Assembly (NCBI RefSeq): GCF_900103185.1
Contig: NZ_FNJD01000015.1
Span: forward strand, 1-64,000
Origin: Sulfitobacter litoralis
GTDB lineage: Bacteria > Pseudomonadota > Alphaproteobacteria > Rhodobacterales > Rhodobacteraceae
Reading direction: 5' to 3'
DNA length: 64,000 nt
The notes below the pieces were generated by a model, which was not told the DNA's origin, did not search any database, and saw only the letters and a list, made by a program, of their open reading frames with translations. Below, piece after piece: positions 16,437-24,642 of the stretch (position 1 is its first letter; every line of letters begins with the position of its first letter). Position numbers and translations under genes: made by a program.

Positions 16437-16826
16437 TCAGGCTCGTGGGGGGCGCAGCTGGCTGGTTGCTTCGGCCGACGCCATGGTCCGGTAGCTGAGC
16501 GCGAAACGGGCGGCTTGAACGGCAGTCACTTCAGCGTGCTGCGATGCGCAAAGCGCTGCAGTCAGGCATATGCCACCGCAGCATGCGTCACCCTCAAAGC
16601 TGTCAGCTGTGTCGTCGGGCGCAGTCTGGGCGACCGCATTTTGCGGCGCGTGATGCAAGGCCATCGCAGAAGCATCCGCAGTGTGATGCGCCGCGTGTGC
16701 ACCCTCGTGCATCCCGCTGTTCGCGTGCGCCGACGAGGGGGGCAGTAACAAAAAGCCGCATATCAATACCGCCCCCAAAACGAGGCGAAAGAGGTTTGAT
16801 AGGGATTTAAGACAACGCATGGGCAA
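16437..16826 (-). CDS. Small exported Cys/His-rich protein, first gene of copper operon
   Basis: 129 residues, unrecognised. A signal peptide or membrane anchor (LFRLVLGAVLICGFLLLPPS, cleavage near AHA-NS) is followed by a His-rich stretch (GMHEGAHAAHHTADASAMAL) and a Cys cluster (EGDACCGGICLTAALC), which suggest periplasmic metal binding. It begins the run of minus-strand genes down to 11212. The ATG 16826 is chosen as the first start; an alternative lies six bases on (MRCLKS). Similar short proteins are found ahead of copper oxidase genes in alphaproteobacteria, but I cannot name a family. Confidence 0.65.
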   Translation of the reverse strand: MPMRCLKSLSNLFRLVLGAVLICGFLLLPPSSAHANSGMHEGAHAAHHTADASAMALHHAPQNAVAQTAPDDTADSFEGDACCGGICLTAALCASQHAEVTAVQAARFALSYRTMASAEATSQLRPPRA

Positions 16827-16885
16827 ATCTGTGCCCTACACAAAGCAAGCTGTCAACGCGTCCAGCCCTGGAAGCTTTGGCGATT

Positions 16886-16905
16886 TGTGGCGACATCCCG
16901 CCACA
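16886..16905. promoter_or_regulatory. Inverted repeat upstream of copper operon
   Basis: TGTGGCG (16886-16892) and CGCCACA (16899-16905) form a perfect 7-bp dyad with a 6-base loop, 60 bases upstream of the first copper-operon gene. TTGACA on the minus strand (about 16858-16853) could be its -35 box. The dyad may be an operator; no copper regulator gene is in the window, so the regulator is unknown. Confidence 0.4.
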
Positions 16906-17000
16906 GGTCCGCGACTGAGCAGGTGAATATCGCTTTTGCCAGATATGGGTATCCGCGTGAACTGTATTAGCTGTTTGGCTGCACCCTCGCTGGGTGTCGC

Positions 17001-17342
17001 CTAGCCAAGCACTTTTTTCACGAACTGCGATTTCAGGCCCATTTGGCCGACACCCGGAACCTTGCAGTCAATGTCGTGATCGCCGTCGACCAACCGAATG
17101 CCGCGAACCTTGGTTCCGACCTTAACCACAGACGAAGACCCCTTGATCTTCAGGTCCTTGATGACAGTCACGGTGTCACCATTCTCTAGCACGTTCCCGA
17201 CACTGTCGCGGGTGGCCGGCGCGATGTCGTCTGCGTCTTGCGCGACCCATTCGTGTCCACACTCAGGGCAATTCAATAGGGCATCAACCTGATAGACATA
17301 GATAGAGGCGCATTCGGGGCATGGCGGAAGTGTGTCATTCAT
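17001..17342 (-). CDS. PhnA/YjdM-family zinc-ribbon protein
   Basis: 113 residues from ATG 17342 (MNDTLPPCPECASIYVYQ); a start 12 codons upstream would add unrelated residues. Two CxxC pairs (CPEC near residue 8 and CPEC near residue 26) make an N-terminal zinc ribbon. The C-terminal part has GDTVTVIKDLKIKGSS and VKVGTKVRGIRLVDGDHDIDCK, diagnostic for the PhnA/YjdM family. Despite the name, these proteins are not established in phosphonate breakdown and their function is unclear. It is monocistronic, followed by a GC-rich hairpin around 16979-17003. Confidence 0.9.
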   Translation of the reverse strand: MNDTLPPCPECASIYVYQVDALLNCPECGHEWVAQDADDIAPATRDSVGNVLENGDTVTVIKDLKIKGSSSVVKVGTKVRGIRLVDGDHDIDCKVPGVGQMGLKSQFVKKVLG

Positions 17343-17514
17343 AGAACCGTTCGATATCCCGAAACCAAACCGAAGCACAGAGGAAACTCTGCGCCATCAT
17401 GTTTCAAGGTTCTTACTTGGGCCTGCGCGTTGTATATCGTCTGGGTCGAACATTTAGTCGCGTGGGTCCGGAGGCGTTGATCCATTGCTTGACCAAAGCA
17501 ACATCGACCGAGGG

Positions 17515-17907
17515 TTAGGTGCCTTCATCATCCGTATTTAGTGTGCTTTCAAGGTGCCAGATTTTGGAAACGATCTGCCACCCATCCTCGCCCTTCACAA
17601 ATCCAAGATGGTCGACAAAGATGCTTTGATGCGCGCGAATACGGATTTTGACTGTTGCACTGATCGGCGACAGGTGGTCGATCATCAATATCTCGGCTTC
17701 ACGCGGTTGGCCCTTGGACGCCGGTGACACACGCCCTGCAACGTCGCGGCTAAAGCTGTCTATGGGCTCTACAAAGATCGATCCGTTGTCGGCATCGAAC
17801 AAGCTGGATTGCGGGTGGAACACGGCGCTCAGCTTTTGGATATCACAGTCATGGATCGCGTCGAAATAGGTTTCGATTGCGACAAGAAGATCGGGGTCAA
17901 GTGTCAT
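17515..17907 (-). CDS. NTF2-like (SnoaL/lumazine-binding type) protein
   Basis: 130 residues from ATG 17907 (MTLDPDLLVAIETYFDAIHD); 32 further codons upstream look non-coding. The pattern of an N-terminal helix 'I..YFDAIHDCD...L..VFHP.S.LF' followed by beta strands ending in VKIRIRAHQSIFVDHLGFVK and GWQIVSKIWH is that of the cone-shaped NTF2-like fold. Members are small isomerases, cyclases or ligand-binding proteins. No catalytic residue assignment is possible and neighbours give no clue. Confidence 0.75.
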   Translation of the reverse strand: MTLDPDLLVAIETYFDAIHDCDIQKLSAVFHPQSSLFDADNGSIFVEPIDSFSRDVAGRVSPASKGQPREAEILMIDHLSPISATVKIRIRAHQSIFVDHLGFVKGEDGWQIVSKIWHLESTLNTDDEGT

Positions 17908-18578
17908 GGGATCAGATCCATCGGAGGTTACTGCAAACACCTTGCCAACAAAGTGAAAGTCGCGAAACTGGTAAGAGTGATAATATCCGGTCGGCTGCCG
18001 CAAATACGGGAGAGCGTCCTTTGCTGAAGCCGCGCGTGTGTCTGTAAGATTCCCCTACGGTTCGCACTGAGGTGAATTTCAGGGACCCTCAGCAGTTCTT
18101 TATTCTACTTTTGCGATAAAAAATACCCTCAGGGGTAGACGAGTCGAAAGGGGTATCGTAACACTTTTCTATCGATCGCGGGTCAGCCCCGCGTGAGATT
18201 TTAAAAGAGGTATTTGGCAAATTATTTTGTTATCGAATCAATTGCGTATTGTATTTGAATAGGTAAATGATTGGGTGTCATGTAGTTTGCGGAATCTATA
18301 TTTCTTGAGTTTATGCTTTCCACGTCGTTTGTATTGCGACGACGCTAGAGCATGGGTGCAAAAATATATTTCATTATCAACTGGGGGTGCCGTATTTTGC
18401 GGTGCCCTCAATTTATGATTTAACACAGTAAACTTACGATGAGTGTTATTTCTACAATAAATACATACGTGCGTTCAAAATATTGTGAACTGTGGGTTGC
18501 GTGCTCCACGCCTCTGGGGAAAACAAGAGGTGTTCAATTTGGGCGTGTATAAACGTAAGTATAGAAAGTGGATATTTC
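17908..18578. other. Long AT-rich intergenic region upstream of the TbpB-like gene
   Basis: About 670 bases with no convincing gene. From 18100 the DNA becomes strongly AT-rich. It contains a direct repeat GGTGCC...GGTGCC (about 18386-18407) and two small hairpins (GCGTG-CTC-CACGC and CCTCT-N9-AGAGG, about 18498-18532) just before the lipoprotein gene, probably in its 5' leader. An A-rich segment GATAAAAAATA at 18115-18125 could be part of an iron-type operator, which is a guess. No tRNA or known riboswitch is visible. Confidence 0.45.
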
Positions 18579-19208
18579 ATGAACTTCTCAACATTCAAAC
18601 TTGCCTTGGCTACCCCTGTCATCGCAGTAGCCTTGAGCGCATGCGGCAGCAGCAGCATTTCTGGCTTTGAAGATCTGGGCAACAAAGCGGACGCGGTAAC
18701 CAAACGTGTTGACGAAATCGGCGGGTACGATCCTGAAAGCGGTATTTATACAAACAAGACAGAAGCCCAAGAGATGCCTACTGAGGGAACGGCCAGCTAC
18801 GCAGGGTTCGCGGGCTTTTGGCTTAACGATGATCAGCAGCAGGTTCGCACAGACATGGCGGAAAACGACACGCCCGTACTTGCGGCGGAGTTGAATTTGG
18901 TTGCCGACTTCGCAACGTCTAAAATCTCTGGCTCCATGACCAACTTCCAAATTTCCGAAGAAGGTAATTCCGTGAACGGTACCATTGATGTTTCGGACGG
19001 CTCAATTTCAGGGGGTAACCTTTTGGCGGACCTGTCTGGGAACCTCAACGGAAACGTCGATGGCCAAGAGGAAGAGCACACCTTCACAGGAACTATGGAC
19101 GGTACTTTCCTTGGTGACGGCGCTGAGGCCGTAGTTGGTGGTATCGAAGGCTCTCTCTCTGATGGAACCTTCGTCGCTGGCGAATGGGAAGCAGTAGTAC
19201 AAGACTAA
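18579..19208 (+). CDS. TbpB-like surface lipoprotein, candidate Slam substrate
   Basis: 209 residues from ATG 18579. The signal ends in a lipobox (VIAVALSAC, lipidated C22). The mature part is acidic, Gly/Ser-rich and beta-strand-rich: ASYAGFAGFWL, LNLVADFATSKISGSMTNFQ, VNGTIDVSDGSISGGNL and DGTFLGDGAEAVVGGIEG. This matches the C-lobe barrel pattern of transferrin-binding protein B-like lipoproteins ('F....I.G......G.F.G..A...GG.....'). Many such proteins are moved to the cell surface by Slam proteins, and a Slam-like barrel gene follows. The ligand is unknown: it could be heme, iron or an adhesion target. Confidence 0.78.
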   Translation: MNFSTFKLALATPVIAVALSACGSSSISGFEDLGNKADAVTKRVDEIGGYDPESGIYTNKTEAQEMPTEGTASYAGFAGFWLNDDQQQVRTDMAENDTPVLAAELNLVADFATSKISGSMTNFQISEEGNSVNGTIDVSDGSISGGNLLADLSGNLNGNVDGQEEEHTFTGTMDGTFLGDGAEAVVGGIEGSLSDGTFVAGEWEAVVQD

Positions 19209-19230
19209 ATTCCTTCAAAGAGCTTCAGCA

Positions 19231-19250
19231 GGGGCGGCATATGTCGCCCC
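19231..19250 (+). terminator. Intercistronic hairpin between lipoprotein and barrel genes
   Basis: GGGGCGGC (19231-19238) and GTCGCCCC (19243-19250) form an 8-bp stem (one G-T pair) with an ATAT loop, followed by TTAACCTAAT. It sits 22 bases after the lipoprotein stop and would lower expression of the barrel gene relative to its abundant substrate. Confidence 0.55.
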
Positions 19251-19264
19251 TTAACCTAATAAAA

Positions 19265-20323
19265 ATGTTGAGTATTAAATTGTTTAACCTTTTCAGAGCT
19301 GGCACCGCTATTCTATTGTGCGGCTTGGCGACCGCGCCATTGGCTGACCCTCTGCCAGTGTGGAAATCCGCGATAATATCGGGATCTCAGCGTCTGAGCT
19401 TTTTTAGCATGCTCAAGACAAAGCCGCCTGGGCACGAGGCTTACCTGAAGCGGCTTATGCGGTATGATGGTCTGATGCACCGCCCCGGACAGGGGCCGCA
19501 GAAGCTGCTGTCTTACGTGGGGCTCAAGCCGTTGATCGGCTACGATTCCAACATCAACAACGGACTGCCAGGCGACGAATTCAATATCGGAAAATTTACC
19601 TTCCGCACCGATGAGGAAGATCAGGCCAAGGCGGGGATGACCGTGGGCGCGAGGGCGACAGGTACGCTGTTGTACAGCGTTGCACCGGCGCATGTTCTCA
19701 AGTTTTCTGCCTACGGCTCATACGAATTCGCCCCCGAACACAGTCTGTCAAAACACGCTGTCGGGGCGTCGGCGTGTCTTGGCAGCCATGTCGCGTCTTA
19801 TACCTGGATCGACAGTTGCGCGGGCGTACGCATTGCCGAAAAGAAGAACGCCAGCGTCGAAGAAGTGTACGCGTCGCTTGGCGGATCGCAGGCCTTCGCG
19901 ACTGGCTGGGGGCACCACGAGGCAAAATGGGCGTTCAAGAGATCGTTTCGGGATGACTATCCAAAGAGCTATATTAACCTTGGTTTACTAAGCGCCGTGC
20001 CAGATGTGGGTGCACTCTATACGGGTGTAAACTGGGGCGAGGAAATCGCGGGAAAACACACATCACGATGGGGGGCTACAGCGTCAATCACACGACCCGT
20101 GTTCAAACGTAAGACAACATTGTCCATTTCATATGGGAATTTTGGGGGAGGTTCACACTTCGGAGAACCGAGAGAAGATAATCAATACAATGTCAATTTA
20201 AAAAGTCAGGTACACAAGAATGTGGCTGTGAGTATTGGCTATTCTTGGAATAACTCGAACGTCGCGTTTTATGATGAGAACAGTGTGCTGTTCGGGGTGG
20301 ATGTAAAATCTATTTCGTTTTGA
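19265..20323 (+). CDS. Slam-like (DUF560) outer-membrane barrel, lacking the TPR domain
   Basis: 352 residues from ATG 19265, which gives a clean signal peptide (LFNLFRAGTAILLCGLATAP, cleavage near ADP). A start at 19241 lies inside the hairpin and is less likely. The mature protein is rich in alternating beta strands with Tyr/Trp/Phe. It contains GLKPLIGYDSNINNGLPG, resembling the barrel opening 'GYDSN.NN' of surface lipoprotein assembly modulators, and ends in aromatic Phe (VDVKSISF*), as outer-membrane barrels do. Typical Slam proteins carry N-terminal TPRs of about 200 residues; only about 60 residues precede the barrel here. It is paired with the TbpB-like lipoprotein, so a minimal type XI secretion unit is likely. 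Confidence 0.68.
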   Translation: MLSIKLFNLFRAGTAILLCGLATAPLADPLPVWKSAIISGSQRLSFFSMLKTKPPGHEAYLKRLMRYDGLMHRPGQGPQKLLSYVGLKPLIGYDSNINNGLPGDEFNIGKFTFRTDEEDQAKAGMTVGARATGTLLYSVAPAHVLKFSAYGSYEFAPEHSLSKHAVGASACLGSHVASYTWIDSCAGVRIAEKKNASVEEVYASLGGSQAFATGWGHHEAKWAFKRSFRDDYPKSYINLGLLSAVPDVGALYTGVNWGEEIAGKHTSRWGATASITRPVFKRKTTLSISYGNFGGGSHFGEPREDNQYNVNLKSQVHKNVAVSIGYSWNNSNVAFYDENSVLFGVDVKSISF

Positions 20324-20536
20324 ACGCTCCTTCGTTTTGTATTTCGATTAGGAATTAAATATATTGCACATTAAATAGCGAAAGTTCTTAAACTTCTATT
20401 TTTTTATTGGATTAATGGGGGGTTGTTATTCTGCTCAGGGTTGCATCTCTTTGGTTGCATCGGGACCTCGCGTCGGCAGCGCTCAAGCGAGGATGCAACT
20501 GAGCGAGATATCGGCGTTCACTTCCGCCGCATCCGC

Positions 20537-21007
20537 TCACATCGGGATGCTGGTGTTCCTCTTGATCTCGCGCAGCACAACGTTGGTCTGGGCGCTTTCG
20601 ACCGCAGGCAGACGGAACAGAAAATCTTCTAGGAAACGATTGTAGGCGGCGATGTCACGACATAGGACTCGCATCTGGTAATCAGCTTGCCCGGTCGTGG
20701 CATAACATTCCAGCACCTCCGCGCGATGCGCGATCGCGTTGATGAACTCGGCTAGTTTCTCTTGGTTATGGCGGGCCAATTGCACCTGTACCAAGGCCTG
20801 AAAGCTATTGCCCGCCTTGGTCGGGGATACGTCCGCCCGATACCGCTCGATGACGCCCGCGTCTTCAAAGGCCTTGACCCGTCGCCAGCAGGCAGAAGCC
20901 GACATGCCTGCCTTGTCGGCTAATTCGGCGTTCGAGATACGGCAATCGCGCTGCAAAAGCTCAAGCAGCCGACGGTCGCGGTCGTCAAAGATCATCTGGT
21001 CAGACAT
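20537..21007 (-). CDS. Lrp/AsnC-family transcriptional regulator
   Basis: 156 residues. The N-terminal winged helix-turn-helix is MIFDDRDRRLLELLQRDCRI followed by NAELADKAGMSASACWRRVK and FEDAGVIERY. The C-terminal RAM/ligand domain includes ALVQVQLARHN, ECYATTGQADYQMRVLCRD and VESAQTNVVLREIK. Such proteins respond to amino acids. It diverges from the indolepyruvate ferredoxin oxidoreductase gene at 21126 with 118 bases between, so it probably controls that gene in response to an aromatic amino acid or its keto acid; this is inference from context. Confidence 0.9.
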   Translation of the reverse strand: MSDQMIFDDRDRRLLELLQRDCRISNAELADKAGMSASACWRRVKAFEDAGVIERYRADVSPTKAGNSFQALVQVQLARHNQEKLAEFINAIAHRAEVLECYATTGQADYQMRVLCRDIAAYNRFLEDFLFRLPAVESAQTNVVLREIKRNTSIPM

Positions 21008-21125
21008 TTCGGTTTCCTTATTCCATGCGGATAGAATTTTCGATCAATCCGCAATCAGGCGCAAGTGAGGACAGATATTTCACGGAGATGTGGTTTGATG
21101 GTCATAACAGCCAAGGATCGCCATC

Positions 21126-24100
21126 ATGACCAAAGAGACCCACGACTTTTACCCCTACGCCCTGTCGGACCGCTATACGCGGACCGAAGGAACTGTGTTT
21201 TTGACTGGTACGCAAGCGCTGGTGCGGATCATGCTTGATCAGGCGCGGCGCGATAAGCAGCAGGGGCTAAACACCGCGGGGTTTATCTCGGGGTATCGCG
21301 GGTCGCCTTTGGGCGCGGTCGATCTTGAGCTCTGGCGCGCGCGCGATGTGACCAAGGACAACCACATCACCTTCATGCCTGCGGTGAACGAAGACCTTGG
21401 GGCCACGGCGGTTCTAGGGGCGCAGCAGGCCGTGCTTGATCCGCATTGTGAGGTGGAGGGCGTGTTCTCCATGTGGTATGGCAAGGGGCCGGGAGTGGAC
21501 CGGTCGGGCGATGCACTGCGCCACGGCAACGCCTACGGGTCGTCGCCCAAGGGCGGCGTTCTGGTTGTTGCGGGGGACGACCACGGGTGCGTGTCGTCGT
21601 CGATGCCGCATCAGTCCGATGTGGCGTTCATGACGTGGATGATGCCCACGCTTAACCCCGCAAACGTGGGGGAGTTTCTTGAATTCGGGGCCTACGGGCT
21701 CGCGCTGAGCCGTTTTTCCGGCACATGGGTCGGCTTCAAGGCGATCTCTGAAACGGTTGAAAGCGGACAATCCGTGGCGTTGCAACCTGACCGCACATTC
21801 ACGCTGCCGCAATTCACCCCACCGCTCGGCGGTCTGCATGTACGCCGCTCTGATATGCCGAGCCCCGAGATCGAGACACGTCTGGAACATAAGCTGCGAG
21901 CCGTCGAAGCCTTTGTCGAAGCCAACCCGATCGACAAGCGCATCTATGATCTGGAAGACGCGATCTTTGGCATCGTCACCACCGGCAAGGGCCATCTGGA
22001 CCTGATGGAGGCGCTGCGCCTGCTGGGTCTGGACGAGGCGGCGTGTCGGCGTCTTGGCATCGATATCTACAAGGTCGGCATGGTCTGGCCCTTGGCGCGA
22101 CGGGATGCGCTGGCATTTGTGTCCGACACCAAAGAGGTCCTGGTGATCGAGGAAAAACGCGGCATCATCGAAAGCCAGCTTAAAGAATATTTTTACGATT
22201 GGCCGGGGCACAAGCCCGGTCGCATGGTCGGCAAACACCGGGCGGCAGGCGACCCTCTGCTGCCATGGACCGGAGAGCTAAGCCCGCTGGCCTTGGTGCC
22301 GGTCGTGGCTGAACGGTTAGATGCCTTCTTTCCGGATGAAAACCTGCCACGAAAAGCGCGTGCGCTGACTGAAAAGCCGCCTGTTTTGTTGAACGTGCCA
22401 GGGGCCAAGCGCACGCCCTATTTCTGTTCGGGGTGTCCGCATAATACATCGACAAAACTGCCCGAAGGCTCGCAGGCTGCATCGGGCATTGGCTGTCATG
22501 TCATGGCGGGGTGGATGGACCGTGAAACCGGCGGCTATGCGCAAATGGGCGGCGAGGGCGTGCCGCATGTGGTGGCGTCCAAGTTTAACGGTGGCAAGCA
22601 TTTATTCCAGAACCTGGGCGAGGGCACGTGGTACCACTCGGGCTCGCTTGCGATTCGTCAGGCGGTCGCGGCTCAGACAAATATAACTTATAAAATCCTT
22701 TATAACGATGCGGTTGCGATGACCGGCGGGCAACCCGTCGACGGGCCGATCAGTGTGGCTGGTATCGCACAAACATGTCGTGCCGAAGGGGTGGCGCGGA
22801 TCGCGCTGGTGTCGGATGTCATCGACAAATTCGCCCGTGCTGATTTCCCGCAAGGCACCAGCTTTCATCCGCGTGAAGAGATGGACACCGTGCAGCGCGA
22901 ACTGCGCGAGGTCAAAGGCGTGTCGGTGCTGATCTACGAGCAAACCTGCGCCACCGAAAAGCGCCGCCGCCGCAAACGCGGCCAGATGGAAGACCCGAAA
23001 CGCTTTGCCTTTATCAACCCGGCCGTCTGCGAAGGCTGCGGCGATTGCTCGCTCGAAAGCAACTGTCTGAGCATCGAGCCGCTGGAGACTGAACTGGGCC
23101 GCAAGCGCAAGATCAACCTGTCGAGCTGCAACAAGGATTTTTCCTGTCTGAACGGTTTCTGCCCGAGCTTTGTGACCCTTGAAGGGGCTGTGCGGCGCAA
23201 GAAAACCGGTGCCGAGGTGGATATCGACGCGCTGCTGTCTGACATTACCCCGCCCGCTTTGCCAAAGTTACAGAAGCCGTTTGACCTACTGGTCACAGGG
23301 GTTGGCGGCACGGGGGGCATTACCGTGGGCGCGTTGATCACGATGGCGGCGCATCTGGAAGGCAAAGGGTCAAGCGTGCTGGATTTCACCGGCTTTGCGC
23401 AGAAATTTGGGACCGTGCTGAGCTTTATCAGGATCGGGATGTCGCCGGATGCGATCCATCAGGTGCGTATTGATCACGGGGCGGCGGATGCCGTGATTGG
23501 ATGCGATATCGTTGTGTCTTCAGCCGCGCAGGCCTCGGTCTACTACGGGGCCGACACCAAGGTTGTGCTGAACCTTGCGGAAATGCCGACGGGTGATCTG
23601 GTGTTGCACCGTGATGCGCAGCTGCACACCGATCTGCGTGAGGAGGCTATCCGCGCGACGGTGGGGGCTGGCAACCTTATAGGTTTTGACGCCAATGCCA
23701 TGGCCGAACGGTTTTTGGGTGATACGGTTTTTGCCAATATGATGATGCTGGGCTTTGCGTGGCAAAAAGGGCTCGTGCCGGTTTCTCATGGGGCATTGCA
23801 ACAGGCGATTGTATTGAATGGCGTAGCGATAGACAAAAACCACCGCGCCTTTGATTTGGGGCGCATTATGGCAGCAACGCCCGATGCGCTTGCCCTGCCG
23901 CAAAAGACAAAGCCCTCAGCGGACAGTCATGCGATTATTGCCGACCGAGCTGAACGGCTACGTGCGTATCAAAACGATGGATATGCGCAGCGCTATGTCG
24001 ATCGCCTAGCGCAATTCCGCCGCGCAATTCCAGATGCTCACGCCGAAGATCTGACGCAGGTTGCCGCCAAAGCTTTGTACAAGCTGATGGCGTTCAAAGA

Positions 24101-24545
24101 TGAATACGAGGTTGCGCGTCTGCACAGTGACCCCGCCTTTGCTGCGCAGCTGGAGGAAGAGTTCGAGCCGGGGTTCAAGATCAACTACCACATGGCCCCG
24201 CCGATCGTATCCTTGCGCAAGGATGCACGCGGGCGCCCGGTTAAGCGTGCTTTTGGTGCGTGGCTCAGGCCTGTGCTGTCCGGCCTTGCGAAGCTCAGCC
24301 TGCTGCGTGGTACGACGCTGGATGTGTTTGGCTACACGCAAGAGCGCCGCGAAGAGGTTGCCCTGATCCGCTGGTACGAAGGTTTGATGGAGGAGCTGCC
24401 GGCCAAGGTTGACGATGCACGCAGTGAGGTCGTGCATAAGCTGCTGGCGTTGCCGTTGGATATACGCGGTTTCGGACCGGTAAAACACGCCGCTGTCGAA
24501 GCCGCGCGTGTGCAAGAGCTACAGTTGAGAGCGGCGCTAGAATAG
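21126..24545 (+). CDS. Indolepyruvate ferredoxin oxidoreductase, fused IorA-IorB type
   Basis: 1139 residues, a cytoplasmic TPP- and Fe-S-dependent 2-oxoacid oxidoreductase that decarboxylates aryl pyruvates (from Trp, Phe, Tyr) to acyl-CoA. The N-terminal part has TEGTVFLTGTQALVRIMLDQ and GFISGYRGSPLGAVDLELW. The TPP-binding region includes GIGCHVMAGWMDR and MGGEGVPHVVASKFNGG. A four-Cys cluster CEGCGDCSLESNC begins at C635, and further Cys follow. The C-terminal gamma domain starts near 718 (LLVTGVGGTGGITVGALIT). Start ATG 21126 has AAGGA seven to ten bases upstream. The length matches the long alphaproteobacterial fusions. It is monocistronic and probably controlled by the divergent AsnC regulator. 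Confidence 0.93.
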   Translation: MTKETHDFYPYALSDRYTRTEGTVFLTGTQALVRIMLDQARRDKQQGLNTAGFISGYRGSPLGAVDLELWRARDVTKDNHITFMPAVNEDLGATAVLGAQQAVLDPHCEVEGVFSMWYGKGPGVDRSGDALRHGNAYGSSPKGGVLVVAGDDHGCVSSSMPHQSDVAFMTWMMPTLNPANVGEFLEFGAYGLALSRFSGTWVGFKAISETVESGQSVALQPDRTFTLPQFTPPLGGLHVRRSDMPSPEIETRLEHKLRAVEAFVEANPIDKRIYDLEDAIFGIVTTGKGHLDLMEALRLLGLDEAACRRLGIDIYKVGMVWPLARRDALAFVSDTKEVLVIEEKRGIIESQLKEYFYDWPGHKPGRMVGKHRAAGDPLLPWTGELSPLALVPVVAERLDAFFPDENLPRKARALTEKPPVLLNVPGAKRTPYFCSGCPHNTSTKLPEGSQAASGIGCHVMAGWMDRETGGYAQMGGEGVPHVVASKFNGGKHLFQNLGEGTWYHSGSLAIRQAVAAQTNITYKILYNDAVAMTGGQPVDGPISVAGIAQTCRAEGVARIALVSDVIDKFARADFPQGTSFHPREEMDTVQRELREVKGVSVLIYEQTCATEKRRRRKRGQMEDPKRFAFINPAVCEGCGDCSLESNCLSIEPLETELGRKRKINLSSCNKDFSCLNGFCPSFVTLEGAVRRKKTGAEVDIDALLSDITPPALPKLQKPFDLLVTGVGGTGGITVGALITMAAHLEGKGSSVLDFTGFAQKFGTVLSFIRIGMSPDAIHQVRIDHGAADAVIGCDIVVSSAAQASVYYGADTKVVLNLAEMPTGDLVLHRDAQLHTDLREEAIRATVGAGNLIGFDANAMAERFLGDTVFANMMMLGFAWQKGLVPVSHGALQQAIVLNGVAIDKNHRAFDLGRIMAATPDALALPQKTKPSADSHAIIADRAERLRAYQNDGYAQRYVDRLAQFRRAIPDAHAEDLTQVAAKALYKLMAFKDEYEVARLHSDPAFAAQLEEEFEPGFKINYHMAPPIVSLRKDARGRPVKRAFGAWLRPVLSGLAKLSLLRGTTLDVFGYTQERREEVALIRWYEGLMEELPAKVDDARSEVVHKLLALPLDIRGFGPVKHAAVEAARVQELQLRAALE

Positions 24546-24642
24546 AACTTAATATTTCAGTTTAACTTTGGATCTAAATCAAATAATATCAGTGGGATAC
24601 GGTGGTTTTGTAATGTTATGCTTCAGCGCTAAGTGTCGGAAT

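Noticed and set aside
17001-17342. Phosphonate utilisation gene (phnA) implying a phosphonate pathway
   Set aside because: No phosphonate genes are nearby and the PhnA/YjdM family is not established in that pathway.
18030-18500. Possible riboswitch or small RNA in the AT-rich gap
   Set aside because: Only short imperfect stems are seen and no known consensus can be matched.
20324-20536. Additional small gene between the Slam-like and AsnC genes
   Set aside because: Only frames without ribosome-binding sites are present; several overlap the asnC-like gene antisense.
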